A stretch of DNA of 64,000 nt from Adiantum capillus-veneris. Lineage: Eukaryota; Streptophyta; Polypodiopsida; Polypodiales; Pteridaceae. The notes under the pieces are model-generated. The model was not told where the DNA came from, made no database searches, and saw nothing but the letters and a program-made list of their open reading frames with translations. Where the stretch lies: assembly GCA_014529385.2 (NCBI GenBank), contig CM043966.1:92949087-93013086 (forward strand). The letters are read 5' to 3'. Position numbers and translations under genes: made by a program. The number at the start of each line of letters is the position of its first letter. Positions within the stretch are counted from its first letter, which is position 1. Below, piece after piece: positions 10,370-24,180 of this stretch.

Positions 10370-13300
10370 ATGGCTGGATCACAGGACACTGCTCTTTACA
10401 ATATCAAGAAGCTGGATGGAACCAATTTCCCATTGTGGAAGAAGCAGATTTGACACGTGTTGGTACAAAAGAAGCAGATAAAACCTATAAAGCTCAAGGG
10501 GATAAAACCAGAAGATATGGACGAAGATGAATGGAGCGAAATGGATGAATTGGCACTTTCTACCATTATGCTGACTTTGGCAGAAAGCGTTTACTTCAAT
10601 GTAGCAGACAAGATTTCGGCTTATCAAGCATGGTTAAAGCTGAGTGATCTTTATGAGAAGCAGAGTGCAGCTTCACAGGTATACTGGCTTAAGAAGCTTG
10701 TTGACTTGAAGATGAAAGAAGGGACACCTATGTCCAATCATTTGAATGAATTCAATACAATCTATAGTCAGTTGTCAACTCAAGGTGTCAAGTTTGATGA
10801 ACCTCTTAGAGCTATGTTCTTGTTGATCACATTGCCGGAAAGTTGGGACACTTTTCGCACAGCTTTGAGTAATTCTGCACCTCCATATGGTTTGAACATA
10901 GCAGGTGTAGAAGGAATTCTGCTTACTGAAGAAACCAATAGAAAGACAATGGACAAAGGCAAAGGAACAGCCTTAGTTGTCAGGGGAAGGACCAAAGAAA
11001 AGTACAAAGGTGGAAAGAGCAATCAGTCTCGTAGCAAGTCCCGCAGTGCTAAAGGCAAGAGTGACATAGAATGCTACCATTGTGGCAAGAAGGGTCACAT
11101 GAAAAGAGACTGCAGAGAATGGAAAGCAGAAAAAGGCAAAGAGAAAGCTGAAGACCATTGTGAGAAGAACAAGTCCTCAGTGAAGATTCAAGAAATAAAT
11201 GTGACAAACACTGTTGCAGAGGATGACAGTCTAGTGTCAGGAGACATCTACTTCTTGAAGAATACAATGGACTCAGCTCTTCTTACAGCATCTGATGGAA
11301 ATGCACTGAGTGACTGGATTATAGACTCAGGGGCATCACTTCATGTGTCTCCAAACAAGGAGTGGTTTACCTCTTATGTGACCACTAAAGATCATGTTCG
11401 GCTAGGCAATGGGCAGACATGTGAGATCTTAGGTGTTGGAGATGTTCAATTGATGTTTCACAATGGCTCTTCTTTCACGCTGAAGAATGTGAGACATGTT
11501 CCCGCAATTACAAGGAGCTTGATCAACACAGGTTTACTTGATGATGCTGGCTACGTCACCACTTTTGGACAGAACATGTGGAAGATACCCAAGGGTTCTA
11601 TGACAGTAACACATGGAGTAAAGTCTGGAGGACTTTACATGATTTATGTATCAAATGTCTCTTAAAATGTAACCGAGCAGCCGAACGTTTCTTTGTGGCA
11701 TAGCCGGTTAGGACATATGTCCAAGAAGGGAATGGAAATCTTGTCTCGTTCTGGTTATTTGCCTGGCTTTTCATTTAATGATTTTGAATTCTGTGAACAT
11801 TGTCTGTATGGTAAGCAAACACAGCAGCCACATAAGCATAGAAGCAGTAGAAGAGATACACAGTTGGCACTTGTTCATAGTGATTTGTGTGGACCTATGC
11901 CTAACCTATCTCTACGGGGAGCTTCTTACTTTATGACATTTATAGATGATTACTCGAGGAAAGTATGGGTTTACTTTCTCAAGCACAAGGATGAAGCGTT
12001 TAGTGTTTTCAAAACGTTTGTGACACGTGTGGAGAATCAGAGTGGCAAGAAGCTTAAATGCTTATGCACTGACAATGGTGGAGAGTATGTTTCAAAGGCC
12101 TTTCAGGACTTTTGTGAGTCAAAAGGTATAAAACGTGAACTTACTGCTCCTTACAATCCTCCTCAAAATGGTATTGCTGAGAGGATGAATAGGACCATAC
12201 AAGAGAAGGTCAGAAGTATGTTGTCTAATGCACAGCTGCCAAATGGGTTTTGGGCTGAAGCTGTATCAACAGCTGTTCATCTTGTAAATAGATCTCCTAG
12301 CAAGGTTTTGTAGAAGGATTCAGTGCCAGAGATGGTATGGTCAGCAAAATGCCCTCATACAAGCATCTCAGAGTCTTTGGCTGTGAGGCATATACTCACG
12401 TTCCAAAGGAATTTAGGAACAAACTTGAGCCAAAGAGTAGAAAATGCATCTTTCTAGGCTATGGTAATTCTGGTGAGATGGGGTACAGACTTTGGGATCC
12501 CGAATCCAGAAAGGTTGTCCGCAGCAATGATGTTCACTTTAATGAATCCAAATATCATTCTAAACCAGAGAGGGTTGAGGAGATTAGAAGAGTTGTCTTC
12601 CAAGAAGATGGACCTGCACGTGCAAGACATAATGTCAGGGCTCAAGAGGAGCAAGGACAGGATAGAGTGGAAACACAGGTTGTGGCTGAGCCTGAGCCAC
12701 CTATTGTGCGTAGATCTGGACGTGTCACGCGACCTCCTGATAGGTTTGTTCCATCCATGAACTATGTCATGTTGACTGATTGCAATGAGCCTTCATATTA
12801 CAAGGAAGCAGTGCAAATGAAGGACTCCGGGAATTGGCAATTGGCCATGCAGTCAGAGATGACAGCTCTGCATAAAAACCAGACATGGAAGCTAGTTAAA
12901 TTACCACGGGGCAAAAAGGCTCTACCTTGTAAATGGGTTTACAGGTATAAGATCACCGCTCATGATAGTCAGCCAAAGTACAAAGCAAGGCTTGTTGCCA
13001 AGGGCTTTAAGCAAGAAAAAGGCATTGACTTTGATGAAGTCTTCTCTCCGGTGGTCAAGATGACTGCATTGAGATGCTTTCTTGCATTGGTTGCCATATT
13101 AGATTTGGTGTTGCACCAAATGGATGTCAAGACAGCGTTCTTGCATGGTGATTTAGATGTGGAAATTTACATGCAACAGCCAGAAGGGTTTGTTGAGAAA
13201 GGCAAGGAAGATTGGGTATGCCAGTTGTTAAAGAGTCTTTATGGCTTAAAACAATCACCGAGGGCATGGTACCATAAATTCCACAAGTTTATGCTTTCTC

Positions 13301-14340
13301 AAGGCTACAAACGTAGTGAGTTCGATCACTGTCTATATACAAAGAAGGCTAAGGATGGTAGTTGGCTGATCCTTATTTTGTATGTGGATGACATGTTGAT
13401 TGCTGGCAAGCACTTGGAAGAAATTTCAGCTTTGAAGTCAAAGATGGCAAAATCGTTTGACATGAAAGACATGGGTGAGGCAAGTCATATACTTGGTATG
13501 CGCATTGAGAGAGACAGATCAAAGAAGTTGATTTGGTTATCTCAAACAGAGTATATTGACAAGGTTTTGCAACGTTTCAATATGGAGAAGGGAAAGGCAT
13601 TGAGTGTTTCATTGCCACCATATGTGAAACTTAGCAAACAAGATTGTCCTGTGTCTGAGGAAGAACAGGCTGAAATGGATAAGATTCCATATGCGTCCGC
13701 AGTGGGTAGTTTGATGTATGCAATGATTTCTACTCGCCCAGACATTGCATTTGCAGTGGGAGTAGTAAGTCGATACATGTCAAACCCAGGCAAGAAACAT
13801 TGGGAGGCAGTGAAAGGAATATTGAGATACCTGAAAGCTACAAAGAGTATGCGTATATGCTATGGGAGTCAGGAGCTAAGTGTAAAGGGTTTTACAGACT
13901 CAGATTATGCAGGTGACTTAGACAACTGAAGGTCTACGTCAGGGTATGTCTTTACATTGGCTGGTGGAGCAGTATCATGGCGTTCTAGATTACAAGATTG
14001 TGTTACTGAGTCTACTACAGAGGCTGAATATGTTGCATCATCAGAGGCATACAAAGAATCAATTTGGCTTAATCGACTAGTAACAGATTTGGGAATCAAA
14101 GAAGAGATGCCTGTGTTATATTGTGATAGTCAAAGTGCTATACAATTGGCTCGCAATCCAGTTTATCACTCAAAGACAAAGCATGTGGATGTGAAGTATC
14201 ATTTCATCAGGGAAATGCTCGAGGATAAGCAACTTCAGCTTGTCAAAGTTCACACCACAGAAAATCCTGCTGATCTACTTACAAAAGGACTTCCCTCAGA
14301 GAGCTTTGCGCATTTTCGCAAGCAGTTAGGTGTAGGGTAG
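10370..14340 (+). pseudogene. Copia A gag-pol polyprotein, broken
   Basis: ATG at 10370 opens a gag frame typical of copia (LDGTNFPLWKKQI). Stops interrupt it at 10451-10453 (TGA), 11663-11665 (TAA), 12311-12313 (TAG) and 13927-13929 (TGA), and a one-base deletion in an A run near 12350 shifts the frame. Domains in order: gag (10370-11040); CCHC knuckle CYHCGKKGHMKRDC (11072-11113); protease WIIDSGAS (about 11315); GAG-pre-integrase and integrase with SDLCGP, CTDNGGEY and PPQNGIAER (11690-12310); RT with YVDDML at 13381-13398; RNase H with TEAEYVA to the TAG at 14338. The breaks are few and simple, which fits a young element. Confidence 0.95.
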
Positions 14341-14403
14341 TACATCACTTCTCTACATCTCTTGTATATTAGCTTGTATAGTAGCTTCTCTCACACTTAA
14401 AGT

Positions 14404-14455
14404 ACCACATTGGACTTTAAGTGGGAGGTTGTTGGGGTATAAAGCCCAATGTGGT
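14404..14455 (+). promoter_or_regulatory. PPT enclosed by an inverted repeat
   Basis: The polypurine tract AAGTGGGAGG (14419-14428) directly precedes the 3' LTR. Bases 14404-14420 (ACCACATTGGACTTTAA) can pair with 14438-14455 inside the LTR with about one mismatch. This would place most of the PPT and the LTR start in a hairpin loop. The right arm is also in the 5' LTR, but the left arm is not. Confidence 0.7.
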
Positions 14456-14621
14456 CGCCCAGGTAAGTGGGAGGGCCGCCAGGTATGTACACATATTCTT
14501 TTGTAAAAACCTAATAAGAACTCACTATGCTCTACACATTACAGTAGAGCGAGTTCACCATATCGTCGTGCTCTTCTTCTCGCACTCTCTCTCGCGTCGC
14601 ACTTCCGCTCGTACTCCTTCA
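14430..14621 (+). repeat. 3' LTR of copia A
   Basis: 192 bp, identical to 9080-9271 except at two positions. It is followed by the ACACA duplication at 14622-14626. Confidence 0.95.
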
Positions 14622-14626
14622 ACACA
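14622..14626. repeat. Target-site duplication, right (ACACA)
   Basis: Matches 9075-9079. The gypsy minus-strand frame resumes directly after it. Confidence 0.9.
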
Positions 14627-17077
14627 TACTCTATTTCCATAGAGAAGATAACCATCTTGTAGGGTAAATGGTTCTTCCTTCTTCCCTAGTGCAAGGGCTG
14701 AAATCACATCTCTAAAATCGGGATCGATAGTGTATTCATCTATTATAGAGGATAGATCATTGTGAAGCTGTGGATACTGCATTCACTCTCGGTCATCTTG
14801 AGAGTGCATCGGCCACTTGATTATGCTTGCCAGCAATGTGAGCAATATGAAAATGAAATTGCAAAAGGAAATTTTCCCACCTCATTTGTTTGTCGGAGAG
14901 CTTGGTCTGCATGATGAAGTACATAAGGTTTTGGTGATCCATTTCGCGGAATGAAAGGAGTCCCCAATAAATAGTGCTTCCACGAGTCTAGAGCATGTAG
15001 AACTGTTAAGAGTTCCTTCTCATATATGCCTAGAGCTTGCTCAACAGGGTCAAGCCTTCCACTTTTGTAGGCTATGGCATGCCCTTCTTGAATTAAAATA
15101 GCTCAAAGGCAATCACCATAGGCGTTGCATTGGACCTCAAATGGCTTTGAGAAATCTGGCAGTGTAAGCACAAGTTGAGAGATAAGCTTTTCAAAATCAT
15201 TGTTCTCCTTGGTGGACCATATATGCCTAACGTTGTGGACCATATATTGTTCTCCTTGGTGGACCATATATGCCTAACGTTTTTGTTTGTTAGGTCATGT
15301 AATGGTCCCGCGATTTGTGAGAACTTTTCTATGAAGCGTCTATAGTATGCACACATACTTATAAAGTTTCTTAGTTCATGCAGATTCCTTGGATTAGGCC
15401 ATCCTTTTATTACCTCTAGCTTTGATGGATCCATTTGGATGCCATCTTGAGAGATAATGTGACCTAAATATTGAATCTCTTGTAAGAAAAATTCACTTTT
15501 CTTTCAATTAATATAAAGTTTATTCTCTCGTAAAACTTGAAATATTACCTAGAGGTGTTGCTTGTGTTTGTCTAATAAATTAGAGTACATGATCATATCA
15601 TCAAAGAACACTCCAGTAAAGGTTTCATGAGGTCTGAATATCTTCTTCATCAGGCGGTTAAATGTAGTTGGTGCATTGGTTAAGCCAAAAAGCATGAAAA
15701 TGTACTCGTAAAGACCAAATATAGTGCAAAATGCGGTCTTTACAATGTCTTGATCAACTATCCTTATTTGATGGTAGCCACTTTTTAGGTCAATCCTACT
15801 GAAGTAGGTCGACCTTTGTAGCTTATCAAATAGGTCTTCTACCCGTGGAACGGGAAACCTATTCGTGATAGCGATCCTATTTAGTGCTCTATAGTTGACG
15901 CACATACGATATGTGCCATCTTTCTTTTGCACTAATAACACTGGTGAACAAAATGGAGATGAGCTAGGCCTAACCATGCCTTTCTCAACCAACTCATGTA
16001 CTTGCCGCATAATCTCCTCTTGTTGAGCTTAAGAAACTCGATAAGGAGGTTTATTAGACTGTGAGCTTCCTAGAAGAAGTTCAGTTGCATGGTCGTCATT
16101 CCCTCGTTTAGGAGGTAGTTCACAAGGGATGTCGTCAATAAAAATATCTTGGAACCCCTTGAGGAAACTGGATAACTCTAATTCCTTTTGATTGTTTATA
16201 TTTTCTTTTGCTAAAACATTAGGTTCATTTAAAGAATCTTTAACAAAAATCATGTACACAAAAATAGATCTCTTTATTGACTTATTGAAAGCTTGCTTAT
16301 GTACAATGGGTATGGTGTTACCCAACTCCTTAGCATCTATGTACATATCTTTTTCCCTGAACCTAAAGTAGATTTGCCTTTCAGGAAATTTAACATGGGA
16401 AGCCATGCGATCAAACCACGGTGCCCCTAGGATTACATCCTCATGCTTGAGAGGAGAGATGAAGAAATTTTCCTTGTCCACATAGCTTTGGACACTTAGG
16501 GAGTGATTGAGGCTTCTTGCCCCTTGAAAGCACCATTGGCAGGTAGGACATCTCCCATCTCATAGGCTTGGATGCCTAGCTTGGTGGCCAACTATGTGGA
16601 TACGAAATTGTGAGTAGAACCAGGGTCAAAGAGAATGAAAGCATCATGTTCTCTTACCTTTTCCCACGCATGGCATAAAGGAGATCCTTTGTGATGAGTA
16701 TCCTCTTCTTGAATTTCGACCAAGGTAGCTCTAGGAGGCTCATTAACTGTATTCTTGTGGGGATAAGCATGATATGCATGCCCTTGCTCCCCGCACTTGA
16801 AACGATGATTATCTTTTCGATAACGCTCTAGATCTTCAGGAGAGAGTTTATTTTTGCCTTTATAAACTCCCTTCTCCTTAGCTTTGTTGTTGTTGGCCTT
16901 GCCTTTGGGGGACTTTTGGACATTATCCTTCCCCTTAGGCTCGTTACGGTCCTTATTTTTCATGGGCTTAAGATTTCTCTTACCTCCTTGTTGGAAGTTG
17001 ATTCTGGAAGCCACCATGGTATGGTGTATGACCACAGATATGATGAGTGACCTTTGGGAGTTAACATACTCCGCCAT
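14627..17077 (-). pseudogene. Gypsy A protease-RT-RNase H relic
   Basis: Minus-strand pieces in order. 16592-17077: CCHC knuckle with two of its cysteines lost (RFKCGEQGHAYHAY) and a protease with FDPGSTHNFVS. 16029-16481: linker to RT. 15549-16010: RT palm with FSRIDLKSGYHQIRI and FFDDMIMYS in place of the usual YVDD-type box. 15093-15434: RT thumb/connection. About 14790-15090: RNase H with TDHQNLMYF-like and IAHIAGKHNQVADALSR-like text. 14627-14782: start of the integrase region. Several stops and a 47-bp duplication break the frame. Confidence 0.88.
15201..15294. repeat. 47-bp tandem duplication in RT relic
   Basis: TGTTCTCCTTGGTGGACCAT begins at 15201 and again at 15248. The 47-bp period is not a multiple of three, so it shifts the frame. 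Confidence 0.85.
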
Positions 17078-18316
17078 ATCCTCAGTTAAACTCGCACAAA
17101 ATTTTTGTTTCTACTCTCCAAAATCCATCTTTTTGAAGACAGTGGCTTTGAGGTGTAAATCCCAAAACTTGTCTACATATTTGTGAATAGATCCGTAGGG
17201 AGAGAGCTTCAAGCTTCGCCATTTGGTGAGTACTTTGTCTTTGGCATCGGTAGCCAAAAATTGCTTCATGATGGAAGCTCTTAAAGCTTTCCATGTTTAT
17301 AGAGTTTCACCATTTTCTCGTAGGCTAGACCACCATTGCCTGGCGGACTTTTGAAAATGCATAGCTACATGACGTAGCTTAGAGGACTCCGTGAAGCCCT
17401 CATCTCCAAACGCCGCATCGAATTGTTGGATAAAGGCCAAGACTTTGTCCGTAGCACCAAAAGTGCCATCGTAGGTAAGGAAAGAGATGTTCTTTCCTCC
17501 ATCTTTGAACTTTTTGAGCGTGGACGACCTCTTCCAAGCGGCATAGGATTTCCTATGGCCTCTTCTTTTAGGTGTTTTGAGAGATGCACCATCACTTTCT
17601 TCATAAGAGAAAAAGTATGAAGAGGATGGAGAAGAGGGTGAACTCTTTCTTGCCTTTTTATTCCCTTGTTCCTCCTTGTCTGCACCATCACTTTCTTCAG
17701 AAGAGGAAGAGGATGAAAAGATGGAGAATAGGGTGACCTCTTTCTCGCCTTTTTCTTCTCTTGTTTTCTCTCTTCCCTCTTTGAATTATGGTGTAGAGAA
17801 GTATGCGATGGTATTCTCCATTTAGGGGGTGTTGGAGAGCGTTTTTTCCGCCGTCTTCATGGAGCCATCTCTGTCGAGGTGGCAGGAGACTCACTTCTTT
17901 CTTGTTCTTTTAGTGGGGGATCTACCGTTGAAACTTGGGTTCTCCTTTGGGATGAGATGACTCATCAAGTAGTAATTTTTGAGCCCTTCGTAAGGATCCT
18001 TCTCCTCTTCCCTTATCAGAGAGAGTCCTCTTTTGGAAGTCTCACCAGGAGCTTTCGTAGGTATTCTCTCTTCTTGGTGGGGAGTTTGGAGAATACCATG
18101 GGTGCACAATTGTTGTAGCACTTCACCTTGGAGGAATGGGTTGCCTAGGGCTTGTTGAAGCCTAGAAACAAGATACTTAACACGCATAGGGGGATAATTA
18201 GTTTCTCTTTCATTAGCAAAATCAAAGCTATCAACATTCATTTCAATCTCTTTTCCATTTTCAACCATACTAGGAAATTTTAGGTATAAATTTTTACTTG
18301 TACTTTGGAACTTCAA
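17078..18316 (-). pseudogene. Gypsy A gag region, broken
   Basis: The open pieces at 17891-18316 (141 codons), 17365-17691 and 17082-17294 lie upstream of protease in element orientation. They are rich in Lys, Glu and Ser with no clear catalytic motif. Position, composition and the knuckle just downstream identify them as gag. The 141-codon piece is probably the N-terminal end because it lies closest to the PBS. Confidence 0.6.
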
Positions 18317-18647
18317 GCCCTAGTTGTTACTCCTCTTTACCTTCAAAGATAAGCACTCAAGCATCTATACCCGTGGCTCGATTTTTATTAATTGCAAGAA
18401 ATAGAAGAGAGGGTTCAACAGAGCCAAGACAGCACCGGTTCCTGTCAAGCTTCAAATAGCTCAATAATGGTTAAGCCATAGGCAATCCTAACCAAAGCTC
18501 TCGATGGTATCCCCGTTAATTCCATAAAGCAGGCGTGCTTCCAGGATGAAAAATTCCTATCTACCTACTCTTTTGCAATAAATAACACCAACCATTTGTA
18601 GCAAGCTTGAGGACCTTTCTTCTTGAGCAAGAAAAGAGAAACCCATA

Positions 18648-18659
18648 GCTTCGATACCA
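18648..18659 (-). promoter_or_regulatory. Primer-binding site of gypsy A
   Basis: Minus strand reads TGGTATCGAAGC, one base from the LTR. It begins like initiator-Met PBS (TGGTATC) and then diverges, so the tRNA is uncertain. Confidence 0.6.
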
Positions 18660-18660
18660 A

Positions 18661-19820
18661 TGTAACATTTAATGCACTAATAACTTGTGTGTAGCAAAAA
18701 TTGATAACATAGTGAGCATTTCATTAAGAACAAGTTCCTAATGAGCATAGAGAGAGGACTTAATTTGAGAAAGCAACATAGCAATTTACACCTAGCTAAT
18801 TTGGCATTGACAATACTTGAAAAGAGAGAGAAATAGAACAATTGACAACAATTGAGGACCGGATTTACATGGAGTCGGTCCCCCCTCCATAAAGGCTTTG
18901 TATTATAGCTTTTCCCATCAAAGGAGACTTTTGCACAATACAATCTTTGTGTTCCTTGACAAAACTAGTTGGTGCAATGAAGATGGAAGCTTCATGCACC
19001 AGATTATGCTTGAAAAACACACCTAGTGTCCGTAGACTTAGTCCCAAGACCTCACACACCTTCAAAAATGGTGAGAGCTAGTAGGGAATGAGGATAGATT
19101 GAGAGGAAGAAGATGTATCTTACAAGAAAGAAGTATTCTCCTCACATAATAACTCTAATAGCATATCTTACCTTAGTAATTAGCATGGTAGAGGAGATGA
19201 GCATGCCATTGAAGCTTGCGTCTTGGTTGGATTTGCATTTCATAGCCAAGAGTTGTTGGTGTAGGCCTCTACTTCTCAATGCTTGGAGAAGGAGATGGAG
19301 TTCTTCTGCACACATGAGTTGTGTACGTGTGTAGCATAAAATATAGACTAAAATGCCAAGATCCCTCTCTCTTGGTCAACCCCTCTTGCGTTTTCCTCTT
19401 GCTGGCATCCTATTGGCTCCTCCAAAGCTTAGCCAATCACAAATTAGAAGCATAATTGTTAATAGACTCGTGACATGTGTCCCCCTTTCCCCTTTTGTGA
19501 GAGCTTTAGGTAATTAAATAATTCATTTAAACTCTCATTGGACCTTTATGTCTTTTGGCCAATAGGAATCAGGCAAGCCATTGGGCTTCTGGATGCTCAT
19601 TGGAACCCTTGGTAGACTGTCCAATAGTCTTTTAGGGAGATTAATTTCTATTGGTTCTTTTATCAAGCATTTTTAAATTGATTAGACTACTACTCTAGTC
19701 TAATTCTCATTGGTCCACCTCTATGGCCATCCAATAGGATTTGAGGGAAAATTGGGGGCAACTGGCCTAGGAGCTTGACATGTGTCCAATATTCCCTTTG
19801 TGTAAAGGGGGATCTTTGGA

Positions 19821-19881
<61 letters not shown>

Positions 19882-20219
19882 TGTTTCTCTCTCTCATTCC
19901 CTACTATTAGGGCTTGCCCCCTCCTTCCTAGGGATGTGGGAAGACTTTTTAGTCTTCCCATGACCATCCAATTTTCCCTTACTTTGGCCATTGGATAGTT
20001 GAGTTAATTTTAGGAACTTTAGCCCATGGAAGTCTTAATGGAGTTGAACCTTAGGTCTTTTAAGCCCCATTGAAGCATATTGCTCTGTTGCAGACTGTCC
20101 CCCTTTGGATCCCTAACATATACATCTTCTTCCTCTCAATCTTACCGGTCTGGCGGCCTTACCAATATTCTAGCTTTTACTCCCCTAGTATTTCCCCATA
20201 TTAAATGATCACTTTAACA
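18661..20219 (-). repeat. 5' LTR of gypsy element A
   Basis: Starts TGTAAC next to the PBS and is homologous to 6427-8056. It carries a (GT)n run at 19824-19879 and only a trace of the other GT repeat of its partner. The outer boundary is approximate (last clear similarity TTTAACATGAGAGAAT). Confidence 0.75.
19824..19879. repeat. (GT)n microsatellite in LTR
   Basis: About 28 GT repeats, homologous in position to the longer run at 7643-7742. Confidence 0.9.
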
Positions 20220-21823
<1,604 letters not shown>

Positions 21824-22756
21824 CGTCCTAGGCCCCCAAAGGTCCTAAGTGTGTTCACACACACCAATGCCACTGCCATAATATGGTGGTGGGGTGTGTT
21901 CACACACAACATTTCCATAATATGGTAACAAATTCCCGTTGGGAATGATGGACGTGAATATGAGATGGCACTTATAAATAAGGAAGTTCTAGACCCTATG
22001 TGATCATTCTACCAAATGGAGGTAAGCCCAAACCTTTTGAAAAGCTTCAAAATTCTCATGAGACAAAGTCTATGTGAAAAAATTAGTAGGGTTATCGTAC
22101 GTAGGTACATAAGACAAGCTAGAATCTCCTACAGAGAATCTCACACCGGACATAATGCTAGTGCATATCAACAGGCTTTGTGCGAGCATGGACACTAGGT
22201 TTCTCACAATTGCCAAAGAAATCTGAGTATTAGTGAAGATAGGAATGGTAGGTACTCAAAATTGTTTGATCCAAACACACTCAAATAGTAGTTGTGAAAG
22301 TTGCTTTCTGCTCAATCCCAAAACTAGAAGTGGCCATTGTAGGAATAGTGGATACTCCTGTGTCATAGCAACTAGCCTAATAAAAGTCCAAAAAACCATG
22401 CAAATCTAGTGGAAATGATTCTTCCTTGGGTTAAAATATCCCAAGATATATAATTCCAGTAAAATAGCAAAAGATGTGCATAATTTCCTTTCAGTGTGTA
22501 GCCTTTGGGCTATGAATAAGTTTGTTCACCTACAAGGCTACATATTGAATATCTAGTCTAGTAATGATACATAAATTAATCAACCAAGAGCCTATTGATA
22601 GAGAGTAACATCAATTTAATCTCTAAGTATCATGAAGTCTAGGCTTCAAACACATCGCCATAAGAATAGCAATAAGCTTTCAATCTTCAAGGATAATCTA
22701 TGCAACAATGCCTCAATGTACTTTGTTTGACATAAACCAATACCTCCAACCACGTT
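21824..22756 (-). pseudogene. Decayed copy of the copia B family (LTR end, PPT, RNase H)
   Basis: Aligns in the same order and strand with 48923-49860 of copia B: an LTR end with GTGTGTTCACACACA and ATATGGTAACA, then AAATTCCC at the PPT position, then RNase H and RT-connection coding sequence. Matching landmarks include GGTAAGCCCAAA, CTTTGTGCGAGCATGGAC and CAATACCTCC. It is riddled with substitutions and small indels, so no frame is open. The fragment stops abruptly at about 22756 where the inverted-repeat arm begins; its upstream half is missing. It shows that this copia family has been in the genome far longer than the intact copy. Confidence 0.8.
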
Positions 22757-24180
22757 GGTGCAACCAAATTTCTATGCAAAGCTATGGGTGTATATAGGTG
22801 AAGGTTGTGAAGGTCCTGGGCAGGCAAGTGATAGCATAGGTGTATACCTGATGGGGGTTTTCTAGGCCAAAAAGGCTCCAAAATGGGTCGAGAGGGCTGA
22901 CAAGTAAAGGTTTCTGAAGTGCTGAGTTAAAGCTCTAGAATGTAGTGCTTAAAGTGCTCTAGAAATTGGTCTGGACGGCTCCTCAAACGGAGGCCTAGTG
23001 TGAAAAGTTTTTGCAGATCCCCGACAGACAGGGTAGTTGGGGAAAGGTGGCTAGAGCTAGTGTGAGTGAAAGACACAAAGTACTCAAGATGTAGAGCATG
23101 CTGGTCTTTTTGGATTGCGAATCGGAGCTCTAGAGTGCAAGTTATGGTTGGTTGAAAATTTGGCAGGGTGTCGACTTGACTGTAGTGAAATACATGCCAT
23201 CTGGTGTTTTTTTGGGCCTCAATCAGGCTCATAATGTAGTGTGTGATGTATGCGATCAGTAGGAATCAATGTATTGACAATCAGAAATGTGGTTGCCAAG
23301 TTATAATCGGGACACTTGCCCAAGGGAAGGTTGCAGGTGAGTTTTCATGGTCTGTGGTTTTGATTGGTAGGCTTGGAGAAGTTTCGAAGGCAATGGGGTT
23401 TGCACGGCTTGAAATCAACATGGAGAACTTTTAGCAAGCTTTTGTGGCTTGGACATTGGATTCTTGAGCACCAAGTAACACAGCTGAGAAAGTGGGGTGG
23501 AGAAGAAATTTATTTTGTATGTGCATAGGGGGTTTTTTTTAGGAGCCTATGAGCTTGGGATGATGATTGGTTGCCATGTGGCAGTATAATTGCCCATATG
23601 CAAAGGCAAGAAGCAAAAGTTGGGCTATATATATTGAACCATGTCCACAATGGGTATGCAAGGTTGGAGAGAAAGGAAGAGCTCCTCTCAAGGTGAAGAA
23701 ATGGCGGTTCATGAGCGGGCGCTATTGTGGCACAGTCGGCGTAGATTCTGGTGGTAGATGATGGTTTTGAAGGCTCCGATGGCGTGCGATAGCTGGCAGC
23801 ATTGGCCGGCCGACATTCGTTGGTGGCTCTAAGGAGTGTTGATGTGATAAATGGTGAGGGTTTAGTCCCGTGACCTCTATGGGGCCCAATTTTGAAAGAG
23901 GAAGGAGAACCCCCCCCCCCCCCCCAAAGCGATATCGCTAGTGGTAGGAGGGAAGGAAGGTGTCATGTGCAAAGAAGAGAGAGGGCATGAGAGAGAGAGA
24001 GAGAGAGAGGGAGAGAGAGGGGGGGATTCAAGGAAATCCCAAGGCCGTTAATTCCAAGCTCATCAAGAAGGTGTTCAAGGAGGCAGTCCAAGGTAGGGTC
24101 AAAGGTGAGCAAAAGGGCAAGTTCCAAGGTGGAAAAAAGGAGACAAAATGAAGTGAAAATTCAAAAAATTCAAAATGCTA
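22757..24180. repeat. Left arm of a 1.4-kb inverted repeat
   Basis: Reverse-complementary, with divergence, to 25808-27244. Matched landmarks: GGTGCAACC/GGTTGCACC at the outer ends; TGATAGCATAGGTGTATACC; AGGAAGAGCTCCTCTCAAGG; and TTCAAAAAATTCAAAATGCTA at the inner end. About 110 bp near the inner end are missing from the right arm. Contains a 15-base C run (23911-23925) and GA repeats (23988-24022). No coding region is evident. Confidence 0.8.

Larger units (their letters stand above)
9080..14621 (+). mobile_element. Ty1/copia retrotransposon (copia A), 5.5 kb
   Basis: Flanked by 192-bp LTRs (TGTTGG...TTCA) and 5-bp duplications, with PBS, gag-protease-integrase-RT-RNase H in copia order, and PPT. 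Both LTRs are complete and differ at only two positions, so the insertion is recent compared with its gypsy host. The polyprotein frame nevertheless holds four stop codons and one frameshift, so it is not autonomous. Confidence 0.97.
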
